DNA of 64,000 nucleotides, taken from contig NZ_JAUYAW010000010.1 in the NCBI RefSeq assembly GCF_030693405.1, positions 62,001-126,000 on the forward strand, read 5' to 3'. The notes below the pieces were generated by a model that was given only the letters and a program-made list of their open reading frames with translations, was not told the DNA's origin and ran no database searches. Below are positions 19,685-27,795 of this stretch, in pieces. A program made the translations under genes and the position numbers. The DNA comes from Phenylobacterium sp. (GTDB lineage Bacteria; Pseudomonadota; Alphaproteobacteria; Caulobacterales; Caulobacteraceae). How positions within the stretch are numbered: position 1 is the first letter of the stretch; every line of letters begins with the position of its first letter.

Positions 19685-21049
19685 ATGCGTCGTGTCGTCC
19701 AGATCGAAGCCCCCTGGCGGGAGCCGGCTACGGCCCTAGGCGCCCTGGCGCAGGAGGCCTGGAGCCTTTGCCTGCTGTCGGGGGGCGGCGGCGCGCGGGG
19801 GCGCTGGAGTTATCTGGCGGCGCGACCCCTGCGGACTCTGCTTATCGCCCCGGCCGATCAGACCGACCCGTTCGCCGCCCTGGCCGGCCTGATCCCGGAC
19901 GGCGAGGTCCTGGCCGACGGCCCGCCCTTCCAGGGGGGCGTGGCGGGGCTGGCTGCCTATGAGCTGGGCGGGCGGGCCCAGGGGCTGGGTCTGGCGCCCC
20001 ACCCGGACTGGCCGATCCTGGCCTGCGCCCTCTATCCCGCCATCCTGGCCTTCGATCATCAGGACCGCCGGCTGCTGGCCGTCGGCCGGGGCGAGGACTC
20101 CGCCGAGGCGCTCGCCCGGGCGCAGGGTCTCCTGGACGCCCTCGGACCTGATGGGACGAAAGCGAGCGCAGGGCCCCAGGTCCTGGCCGGTCCGATGACC
20201 GCCTCGTCGGGGGCGGCCTATGAGGCGGCCGTGGCCGAGGTGGTGGCGCGGATCGCGGCGGGCGAGATCTTCCAGGCCAATGTGGCCCGGCGCTGGACCG
20301 GAACGCTGGCGCCAGGCGCTTCGCCCTATGACCTGTTCGCTCGGCTGGCCCAGGACTCGGCGGCGCCCTTCGCCGCCTATCTACGCCTGCCGGGTCTGGC
20401 GGTGGTGTCCAATTCTCCGGAGCGGTTCGTGGCTCTGCGGCGCATCCCCGAGGGCCTGATGGCCGAGACGCGGCCGATCAAGGGCACGCGGCCAAGGGGC
20501 TGCGACGGCGCCCAGGACCAGGCTCTGGCCGCCGAGCTGCTGGCCAGTCCCAAGGACCGGGCCGAGAACCTGATGATCGTCGACCTGATGCGCAACGACC
20601 TGGCGCGGGTCTGCCGGCCCGGCAGCGTGCGGGCGCCCGAGCTGTTCGCCATCGAGAGCTTCGCCAACGTCCATCACCTGGTCTCCACCATCACCGGCGT
20701 GATGCAGGCGGGGCTGGGGGCCGCCGACCTGCTGGCGGCTGCCTTCCCGCCGGGCTCGATCACCGGGGCGCCGAAGATCCAGGCCATGAAGGTGATCGAG
20801 GGGCTCGAGCCGCCCCGAGGGCCCTATTGTGGCTCGATCTTCTGGGCCGGCGCGGACGGGGCGTTTGATTCCAGCGTGCTGATCCGCACCGCAGCCTGCG
20901 TGGAGACCCCGGATGGCTGGCGGCTGGAGGCCGGGGCAGGGGCGGGCCTGGTGGCCGACAGCACGCCCGCCGCCGAGCGAGCCGAGACCGAGGCCAAGAT
21001 TTCCGCCCTGCTGCGGGCGCTGTCCGCCGATCCCCGGAGCGCCCCATGA
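19685..21049 (+). CDS. pabB: Aminodeoxychorismate synthase component I
   Basis: Chorismate-binding motifs ETRPIKGTRPRG, ENLMIVDLMRNDLARVC, FPPGSITGAPKIQAMKVIE. Confidence 0.92.
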   Translation: MRRVVQIEAPWREPATALGALAQEAWSLCLLSGGGGARGRWSYLAARPLRTLLIAPADQTDPFAALAGLIPDGEVLADGPPFQGGVAGLAAYELGGRAQGLGLAPHPDWPILACALYPAILAFDHQDRRLLAVGRGEDSAEALARAQGLLDALGPDGTKASAGPQVLAGPMTASSGAAYEAAVAEVVARIAAGEIFQANVARRWTGTLAPGASPYDLFARLAQDSAAPFAAYLRLPGLAVVSNSPERFVALRRIPEGLMAETRPIKGTRPRGCDGAQDQALAAELLASPKDRAENLMIVDLMRNDLARVCRPGSVRAPELFAIESFANVHHLVSTITGVMQAGLGAADLLAAAFPPGSITGAPKIQAMKVIEGLEPPRGPYCGSIFWAGADGAFDSSVLIRTAACVETPDGWRLEAGAGAGLVADSTPAAERAETEAKISALLRALSADPRSAP

Positions 21050-21816
21050 GCCTGCCCCTGAACGATCGCGGCCTGCTCTTGGGGGACGGGCTGTTCGAGA
21101 CCCTGCTGGCGGTGGACGGGGCGCCGCGCGACTGGGCTGCGCATATGGCGCGCCTGGAGCTCGGATGCGCAGCCCTGGACCTGCCGGCGCCCGATGCGGC
21201 CGCCGCCCAGGCCGTCGCCCTGGCGGCCCTGGTGTCAGCGGGCCTGGAAGCTGGCCGCGCGGCCCTGCGGATCACCTGGACGGCGGGTTCCGGGGGGCGG
21301 GGCCTTGATCGGCCAGAGCCCTGCGCGCCGGTTCTGTTCGCGACGGCCAGCCCGGCGCCGGCGCCTGCGGGACCCCTGCGCCTGATCACGGCGGCCACCC
21401 GGCGCAATGCGGGCTCCATCGCATCGCGGCACAAGACCCTGTCCTATCTGGACAATGTGCTGGCGAGGCGCGAGGCGTCCCTGGCCGGCGCTGACGAGGC
21501 GGTGATGCTGAACAGCGACGGGCAGGTGGCCTGCGCGGCGGCGGGCAATCTGTTCTGGGTCGCGGACGGCCGGCTGATGACCCCGGCCCTGGACTGCGGA
21601 ATCCTGGCCGGGGTGACCCGCGCCAAGGTGCTGGCCTGGGCGCGGCAGGCGGGCGTCCCGGTGTCGGAGGTCATGATGGGCCCGTCGGCCCTGGACGAGG
21701 CCGAGGCGGTCTTCGTCACCAACAGCCTCGCCGGCGCCCGGGCGGCCCAATGCCTGGACGGGCGACCCCTCAGGGAATGGAGCCTCAGGGCAAAGCTATC
21801 CTTAGCCCTCGACTGA
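21046..21816 (+). CDS. pabC: Class IV aminotransferase, putative aminodeoxychorismate lyase
   Basis: NDRGLLLGDGLFETLLAVDG; SRHKTLSYLDNVLARREA; overlaps pabB by 4 nt. Confidence 0.88.
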   Translation: MSLPLNDRGLLLGDGLFETLLAVDGAPRDWAAHMARLELGCAALDLPAPDAAAAQAVALAALVSAGLEAGRAALRITWTAGSGGRGLDRPEPCAPVLFATASPAPAPAGPLRLITAATRRNAGSIASRHKTLSYLDNVLARREASLAGADEAVMLNSDGQVACAAAGNLFWVADGRLMTPALDCGILAGVTRAKVLAWARQAGVPVSEVMMGPSALDEAEAVFVTNSLAGARAAQCLDGRPLREWSLRAKLSLALD

Positions 21817-21832
21817 GTCTCAGGATCGCCGA

Positions 21833-22369
21833 TCAGCAGTCAGTGCAGTTGACCATGTCGATCTTACGCGGCCGGAGATAGTATTTCTCCTTGAAGACCA
21901 TGGCGTTGGGCAGCGCGTAGTTGAGCGTCGAGTTGAAGCTGTAGTTCATCTCGCTCATGATCAGTGTGTCGAAAGGTTCCATGAGATCGGCCGGCAGGCC
22001 GCTCACGGTGGCCCCCTTGCCAAAGGCGCTCAGCCCCTTTCCGTAGCTCCAGACCACCTTGGGCGAGCCATTGACGTCGGCGCGGATGGCGGTGACCCGC
22101 GCGCTCATGCCCGATCCTGAGAAGGGGGCGAGAATTTCCTCGGCGATGGCGAAGGTGTCGCTCAGTTCGGCCTTGGTGGTCAGGGTGTCCTGGGCGATCA
22201 GGTCGGCGATCACCGCAGTGGCGTGGCCCGCGCGGCGGTCGGCCATCAGGGCCATGGTGACCTCGGCCAGGCCCATATAGAGCAGGATCAGGACCGGGGC
22301 GATCAGGGCGAACTCCACCGCCGCCACCCCACGTCGATCCCTGAGAAAACGGATCAGGCCCATCAGCAC
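21833..22369 (-). CDS. TadE/TadF-like pilus assembly protein
   Basis: FLRDRRGVAAVEFALIAPVLILLYMGLAEVT. Confidence 0.85.
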   Translation of the reverse strand: MLMGLIRFLRDRRGVAAVEFALIAPVLILLYMGLAEVTMALMADRRAGHATAVIADLIAQDTLTTKAELSDTFAIAEEILAPFSGSGMSARVTAIRADVNGSPKVVWSYGKGLSAFGKGATVSGLPADLMEPFDTLIMSEMNYSFNSTLNYALPNAMVFKEKYYLRPRKIDMVNCTDC

Positions 22370-22935
22370 TTGGCTCCCGTCGGCGGGGCGTCGCTGTAGG
22401 GCTCGTTGCGGAAGGCCTCCACGGCCGAGACCATGCGCTTGTTGTTCGGAGCGTTGACCAGGGCGCTGGAGATCAGCGGCGTGAAGATGGTCCAGTTGTA
22501 GTAGGTGCGGACCAGGACGATGTCGGTGGGGCCGCCCGGGGACCAGCAGGTCTTGGCCGGATCGAAATTGCCGCCGGTCATGGCCGGATCATCCCGCAGG
22601 CTGGTGAAGTCGGCATAGGTCCGGACGTCCACCTGCAGGTTGCCGACGCAGGTGGCGCCAAGCCAGCTCATCCGGGCGCAGACGGCCTTGGCGAATTCGG
22701 TCTTGTTGGCCGTGCCGGCCGTCTGCATCTCGCCGGTGCGCAGGGGCCGGGCGGCCGCCGCGGTGGCGCCTTCCAGGGTGGTGGCGACCATGAACACCAT
22801 GGCCAGCTCCAGGACGCCGAAGATCAGCATCAGCAGGGGGCCAGCGATGAAGGCGAACTCCACCGCGGTCGCGCCCTGCCGGGCGCGGGCGAAGCTGCGC
22901 AGGGTCTGGATCATGGCTCTGGCGGCGCGCGGCAT
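22363..22935 (-). CDS. TadE-like pilus assembly protein
   Basis: FARARQGATAVEFAFIAGPLLMLIFGVLELAMVFM; overlaps the next gene by 7 nt. Confidence 0.85.
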   Translation of the reverse strand: MPRAARAMIQTLRSFARARQGATAVEFAFIAGPLLMLIFGVLELAMVFMVATTLEGATAAAARPLRTGEMQTAGTANKTEFAKAVCARMSWLGATCVGNLQVDVRTYADFTSLRDDPAMTGGNFDPAKTCWSPGGPTDIVLVRTYYNWTIFTPLISSALVNAPNNKRMVSAVEAFRNEPYSDAPPTGAKC

Positions 22936-22998
22936 TCTGCGGGTCCATCCGGTTACCGGCGGACCCTAGCCTTTCGAGCCTAAGCGATGCTTAAGCGA

Positions 22999-23394
22999 TC
23001 AGGGGGTGGGGCGCTGCGGATCGTCGGCGCCGATCCGCTCGCACCGGGGGGCGCAGGCGAAGGTGCGGGCCTCGCCGCCGCGGATGTAGGAGACCTGGCC
23101 GTATTCCGGGGCGCTGACCACGATGTCGCGGTCGAACAGAACGCGGCCGGCGACGTCGGTGACCACCACATTGGTCACCCCATAGCCCTTGCCGATCACC
23201 ACCAGGTCCTGGGGACCCAGCAGATTGACGTCGGCGATCTTCGGATTGGCCACGACCACATTGCGCGCGGCGCCCGGCAGCCGGACCTTGGCCCCCTGAT
23301 CCAGACGCACCGAGAGGGACGAGGCGGCCGCCGGCGTGGCGACCAGGAGGCCGATGAGGGCGCAGACGGCGAGGCGGCGCATGGCGGTGTCCAA
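22999..23394 (-). CDS. Stand-alone pilus-assembly N-terminal domain protein (CpaC-N-like, CpaI-like)
   Basis: Signal peptide; LDQGAKVRLPGAARNVVVANPKIADVNLLGPQDLVVIGKGYGVTNVVVTD resembles the CpaC N-domain (IIELPVDARDVLVTNPDVADAVLRSPRRIYVLGVAAGQTDAVFFD). Confidence 0.8.
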   Translation of the reverse strand: MDTAMRRLAVCALIGLLVATPAAASSLSVRLDQGAKVRLPGAARNVVVANPKIADVNLLGPQDLVVIGKGYGVTNVVVTDVAGRVLFDRDIVVSAPEYGQVSYIRGGEARTFACAPRCERIGADDPQRPTP

Positions 23395-23451
23395 AAAAAC
23401 GAAAATCCAGGAACAGACCGCAAGGGTCGGTTGGAATGGTCAAGAAACCCT

Positions 23452-23505
23452 GAATCGAGCCGACTCGCGCGCGTGTGTGAATCATAAAGGGAAAACAGCG
23501 GATTC
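23452..23505. promoter_or_regulatory. Cluster of four GANTC (CcrM methylation) sites
   Basis: GAATC 23452, GACTC 23462, GAATC 23479, GATTC 23501. Confidence 0.7.
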
Positions 23506-23588
23506 TGACGAAATCGAGCGTCGTGGTTAATGAATGCTAATAGTAAACACAAGTAAACCAAAAGAAAAATCCGTCGAATACTCTCTGA

Positions 23589-23603
23589 TTTACTCGCCAT
23601 TAA
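23589..23603 (+). promoter_or_regulatory. CtrA-like site upstream of pilA
   Basis: TTTA-CTCGCCA-TTAA (one mismatch from TTAA-N7-TTAA). Confidence 0.5.
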
Positions 23604-23698
23604 GCCAGCCGCGGCATTGTGACCCTGCAATTCGGGGCGAGCAGACCACCAAGGCCTGATCCCCGATCAATCTGCTCGCCAACAAAGGAGATCGAGCA

Positions 23699-23866
23699 AT
23701 GTCGAAGTTCGTCACGCGCTTCCTGAAGGATGAATCCGGCGCCACCGCCATCGAGTATGGCCTGATCGCCGCTCTGATCGCCGTCGTGCTGATCACCGCC
23801 CTGAACACCCTGTCGGGCAAGATCGCCGGCACCTTCACCAAGATCGGCACCGCGATGCCGCAATAG
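23699..23866 (+). CDS. pilA: Flp/Fap-type major pilin (55 aa), absent from the supplied ORF track
   Basis: MSKFVTRFLKDESGATAIEYGLIAALIAVVLITALNTLSGKIAGTFTKIGTAMPQ; G/ATAIEYGLIAALIAV pilin signature; AAAGGAG RBS. Confidence 0.96.
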   Translation: MSKFVTRFLKDESGATAIEYGLIAALIAVVLITALNTLSGKIAGTFTKIGTAMPQ

Positions 23867-23910
23867 GTCATTCGCCGCGCTCCAGCGGCGAAGACAACGA
23901 CCAGACTTCG

Positions 23911-23943
23911 GGGGCCGCGGCGGAAACGCCGCGGCCCCTTCTT
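23911..23943 (+). terminator. Intrinsic terminator after pilA
   Basis: GGGGCCGCGGCG-GAAA-CGCCGCGGCCCC-TTCTTC. Confidence 0.85.
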
Positions 23944-24027
23944 CATGGGTCCTCTTCAGGATCGGGAAACCAAGCGTTCACCCGCGGTCGTCACACTGGC
24001 GTCCTGACATCGCCGCAAGAGCCTCCC

Positions 24028-24555
24028 ATGATCGCCCAAGCCCAGGCCGTCCTGCTCGTCATCTGCCCGGCCCTGCTGATCGTGGCGGCCCTGAAGGATG
24101 TGACCACCTATACGATCCCCAACTGGATCTCCCTGGCCCTCATCGCCGCCTTCTTCCCCACAGCCCTGATCCTTGGCCTGCCGGCCGGCGCCATCGGGTT
24201 CCATGCGGCGATCGGCGTCGGCGCCCTGGTGGCCGGCATGGCGATGTTCGCCCTGGGCTGGATCGGCGGGGGCGACGCCAAGGTGTTCGCCGCCTCGGCC
24301 CTGTGGCTCGGCTGGCCGGCCTCGGCCACCTTCCTGCTGGTCACCGCCCTGGCCGGCGGGGTCCTGGCGATCACCCTTCTGGCCATGCGCTCGATGCTCC
24401 TGCGCCGCTACGTGTCGGCGGGTCCGGCCTGGCTGAGCCGGCTGGCGGAGCCGGGCGAGAATGTCCCCTATGGCCTGGCCATCTGCATCGGCGGTCTGGC
24501 CGCCTATCCGGCCAGCACGCTTGTGCGGGCGCTGAGCGCCGGGGTTCCCCTTTAG
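24028..24555 (+). CDS. cpaA: Prepilin peptidase CpaA/TadV
   Basis: Multi-pass protein with KDVTTYTIPNWIS and GGGDAKVFAASALWLG. Confidence 0.92.
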   Translation: MIAQAQAVLLVICPALLIVAALKDVTTYTIPNWISLALIAAFFPTALILGLPAGAIGFHAAIGVGALVAGMAMFALGWIGGGDAKVFAASALWLGWPASATFLLVTALAGGVLAITLLAMRSMLLRRYVSAGPAWLSRLAEPGENVPYGLAICIGGLAAYPASTLVRALSAGVPL

Positions 24556-24569
24556 CGGCTGTTAACCAT
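24551..24569 (+). promoter_or_regulatory. CtrA-like site between cpaA and cpaB
   Basis: TTTA-GCGGCTG-TTAACCAT. Confidence 0.5.
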
Positions 24570-24683
24570 GGGCGCGCCAAAACGGGCACGCCGCCAGAAG
24601 GCGCCAGCAGAAATTGAGTCGCGGCTGATCGCCTGAACCGGCGCGTCGCCAATCCCCTTCAGTGGGAGCGTATCGGGAAGTTC

Positions 24684-25532
24684 ATGGGCGCCGTCCGTAT
24701 CGCCATCCTGGCCGCCGCCGCCGTCGCCGCCATCCTGCTCGCCTTCATGGTGCGCGGGATGATGACGCCCGGCGCGCCTGCCGAGACCGCCGCTCCAGCG
24801 GAGGCCGCCCCCATGGCCCAGGTCCTGGTGGCCAAGCAGGACCTGCCCATCGGAACCCGTATCACCCCGGCCATGATCGGCTGGCAGGCCTGGCCAGTGG
24901 AAGCCCTGAACCCCGCCTTTGTCACCGATGGCGCCACGGCGACACCCGCGGCCGAGGGCGCCGACAAGGTCGCCCAGAAGGCCAGCCAGGTCGCCGCCGA
25001 CACCCTGGGCGCCAGCCCGATGCAGGCCTTTGACGGGGCCATCGTCCGCGAGGCCATGGCGGCCGGCGAGCCCATCATCGCCCGCAAGGTGATCCGGGGC
25101 GGGGAGGGCGGCTACATGTCCGTCGTCCTGGCGTCTGGCATGCGCGCGGTCTCTGTGCCGGTCTCGGCCGACACCGCCGCAGGCGGCTTCATCCTGCCGG
25201 GCGACCGGGTGGACGTGCTGCAGAGCCGCGAGACCCCCGATGGCTCGGGCCGCGTCACCGAGACCCTGATGCGCAATCTCCGCGTCCTGGCCATCGACCA
25301 GTCCACCGAGCCGGCCGAGGACGCCAACACCATGATCGGCGCCGTGGTCACCCTGGAGGCGCCGGCGTCTGACGTAGAGGTCCTGGTCCGCGCCAAAGCC
25401 GAGGGCGAGATGATCCTCGTCCTGCGCCCCTATACCGATGTCGGCGGCCCGGTGGGCCGGGGCGGCTCGGCCGAGCCGCAGACCGTGCGAATTTTCCGCG
25501 ATGGCGAGATGTCCGAGGTGTCCGTCCGATGA
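24684..25532 (+). CDS. cpaB: Flp pilus assembly protein CpaB
   Basis: SAF-like domain VLVAKQDLPIGTRITPAMIGWQAWP; SVPVSADTAAGGFILPGDRVDVL. Confidence 0.93.
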   Translation: MGAVRIAILAAAAVAAILLAFMVRGMMTPGAPAETAAPAEAAPMAQVLVAKQDLPIGTRITPAMIGWQAWPVEALNPAFVTDGATATPAAEGADKVAQKASQVAADTLGASPMQAFDGAIVREAMAAGEPIIARKVIRGGEGGYMSVVLASGMRAVSVPVSADTAAGGFILPGDRVDVLQSRETPDGSGRVTETLMRNLRVLAIDQSTEPAEDANTMIGAVVTLEAPASDVEVLVRAKAEGEMILVLRPYTDVGGPVGRGGSAEPQTVRIFRDGEMSEVSVR

Positions 25533-27097
25533 GGATCCCAGGCCTCTCCCTGCTGATCGCCGCCAGCCTGTTGGCGGCGCCTTCCTCGACCCTCGCCCAG
25601 GACTTGGCCGGCGGGCGTTCCGATCCCCGTCAGGGCTCCACCATCCGGGTGGATCTGGCCGGCGGCGGCGCCACCCAGTCCCTGACCCTGCCCCGGGGCA
25701 AGTCGGCGATCATCGAGCTGCCGGTGGATGCCCGCGACGTGCTGGTGACCAATCCGGACGTGGCCGACGCGGTGCTGCGCTCGCCCCGGCGGATCTATGT
25801 GCTGGGCGTGGCCGCAGGCCAGACCGACGCGGTCTTCTTCGATGGCGCCGGGCGGCGGATTCTGTCCCTTGATATCCGGGTCGACCAGGACACCGGCGCG
25901 GTGGCCCAGACCATCAACCGCCTGCTGCCCCGGGCCCGGGTGCGGGTGGACGCCATGAATGACAGCCTGATCCTGTCTGGCGAGGTCATGAGCCTGGCTG
26001 ACGCCGACAAGGCCATGCAGATCGCCCGCGCCGCAGTGGCCAAGCCCGAGCAGGTGCTCAACATGCTGTCCATCGCCGGCAAGGACCAGGTGATGCTGAA
26101 GGTGCGCATCGTCGAGGTGCAGCGCAATGTGATCAAGCAGCTGGGCTTCAACACCAACGCCGTCCTGAACCAGCTGGGCGAGCCGCAGTACATGTTCAGC
26201 AACGCCGCCAGCTACGCCATCAATGGCGGCCTGGTGGGCGGCCTGACCGGCGGCTACAAGCTCGACACCACCAAACAGCCGATCATGCAGCGGCCCTGCG
26301 GCTGGCCCGACCAGCCCGACGTGCTCTGCGATTTCGTTGTCCGCGACAGCGGCAATTCCGACGCCGCCACCATCAAGGACGGCCTGGCCGGCGATCCCGG
26401 CCTCAACCAGGCCGAGGGCATGATCGAGGCCTTCGAGCGGGTAGGCCTGGTGCGCACTCTGGCCGAGCCCAACCTGACGGCGGTGTCCGGCGAGGCGGCC
26501 AAGTTCCTGGCCGGCGGGGAGTTCCCCGTGCCGGTGGGCCAGGACGACGCCGGCCGTGTGACCATCGAATTCAAGCCCTTCGGCGTGGGGCTCGGCTTCA
26601 CCCCGGTGGTGCTGTCTGGCGGGCGCATCTCGCTGAAGATCTCCACAGAGGTCTCCGAGCTGACCAATGAAGGCTCATTCTCCCTGTCCAATGGGGCGGG
26701 CGCCCCGCGCCTGGTGATCCCGGCCCTGACCGTGCGCCGGGCCGAGACCATGGTCGAGCTGCCGTCCGGCGGGGCGATGATGATCGCCGGTCTGCTGCGG
26801 GAGCAGACCAAGCAGGCGATCGACTCCCTGCCCGGCATGATGAACCTGCCGGTCCTGGGCGGCCTGTTCCGGTCGCGGGACTATCTGATGGGCGAGACCG
26901 AGCTGGTGGTGATCGTGACCCCCTATCTGGTCCAGCCCACCTCGCCCGACCGCCTGCAGACCCCGGCCGACGGGCTGCAGATCGCCAGCGACTCCGAGAC
27001 CCTTCTGCTGGGCCGGCTGAACCGCGCCTACAAGGCCAGGCCCCAGCCTCCGGGCGCGCCGGCCTATCAGGGCCCCTACGGCTATGTGATCGAGTGA
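25529..27097 (+). CDS. cpaC: Flp pilus secretin CpaC
   Basis: Secretin domain VGLVRTLAEPNLTAVSGEAAKFLAGGEFPVPV ... VPVLGGLFRSRDY-like region; pilus N-domain. Confidence 0.95.
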   Translation: MRIPGLSLLIAASLLAAPSSTLAQDLAGGRSDPRQGSTIRVDLAGGGATQSLTLPRGKSAIIELPVDARDVLVTNPDVADAVLRSPRRIYVLGVAAGQTDAVFFDGAGRRILSLDIRVDQDTGAVAQTINRLLPRARVRVDAMNDSLILSGEVMSLADADKAMQIARAAVAKPEQVLNMLSIAGKDQVMLKVRIVEVQRNVIKQLGFNTNAVLNQLGEPQYMFSNAASYAINGGLVGGLTGGYKLDTTKQPIMQRPCGWPDQPDVLCDFVVRDSGNSDAATIKDGLAGDPGLNQAEGMIEAFERVGLVRTLAEPNLTAVSGEAAKFLAGGEFPVPVGQDDAGRVTIEFKPFGVGLGFTPVVLSGGRISLKISTEVSELTNEGSFSLSNGAGAPRLVIPALTVRRAETMVELPSGGAMMIAGLLREQTKQAIDSLPGMMNLPVLGGLFRSRDYLMGETELVVIVTPYLVQPTSPDRLQTPADGLQIASDSETLLLGRLNRAYKARPQPPGAPAYQGPYGYVIE

Positions 27098-27795
27098 GCG
27101 CCGCCATGTCCAAGTCCCTGCGCCATCTCATGCCCCTGATCCTGGTCGCCGGCCTGAGCGCCTGCGCCTCGGCGCCGCCCCCGCGGGAGGGTGCTGTGAT
27201 CGATCCGCGCACGCCGCTGGACCAGTACCGCGCCCAGGTTGTCCCGCAGGCCGACCAGGTCCGCCTGGCGATCCACGCCCAGGGGATTTCCGGACCGCAG
27301 GCCGACGCCCTGGCGAGCCTGGTTCAGGCCTGGCGGACGAACGACGGCGGCCCTATCCGGCTGCAGTCGCCGGTGGGCGCGGCGGACTCTGCGGCCGCCT
27401 ATCGGATGGGCGAAAGCGTGCGGGCCTTCCTGGTCTCGCAAGGCGTGCCCTACAGCGACATCCAGGTGGCGGGCTATGACGCCCCCGGCCAAGCCAGCGC
27501 GCCCATGGTGGTGGGCTATGAGCGCTATGTGGCGCAGGTTCCCCGCTGCGGCCAGGCCTGGGACAACCTCACCAGCACCTCGGCCAACGCCGCCTCGGCC
27601 AATTTCGGCTGCTCGGTGAACGCCAATTTCGCCGCCCAGCTGGCCAATCCCGGCGACCTCGCGCGGCCCCGGGACATGGACCCCGCCGATGCGGCCCGCC
27701 GCGCCGAGGTGCTGACCCGGTATCGCATCGGCGAACCCACCGCGACCAAGGCCGACGAGCAGGCCAAGGGCGCCCTGTCTCAGGTGGTTCAGTAG
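27094..27795 (+). CDS. cpaD: Pilus assembly lipoprotein CpaD
   Basis: Lipobox GLSACA; FGCSVNANFAAQLANPGDLARPRDMDPADAARR. Confidence 0.93.
   Translation: MSAAMSKSLRHLMPLILVAGLSACASAPPPREGAVIDPRTPLDQYRAQVVPQADQVRLAIHAQGISGPQADALASLVQAWRTNDGGPIRLQSPVGAADSAAAYRMGESVRAFLVSQGVPYSDIQVAGYDAPGQASAPMVVGYERYVAQVPRCGQAWDNLTSTSANAASANFGCSVNANFAAQLANPGDLARPRDMDPADAARRAEVLTRYRIGEPTATKADEQAKGALSQVVQ

Noticed and set aside
23615-23640. Sigma-54 promoter (CGGCATTGTGACCCTGCAA) upstream of pilA
   Set aside because: GG-GC spacing is 12 rather than the required 10 nt
24108-25396. Minus-strand ORFs inside cpaA/cpaB
   Set aside because: Shadow frames over well-conserved Tad genes
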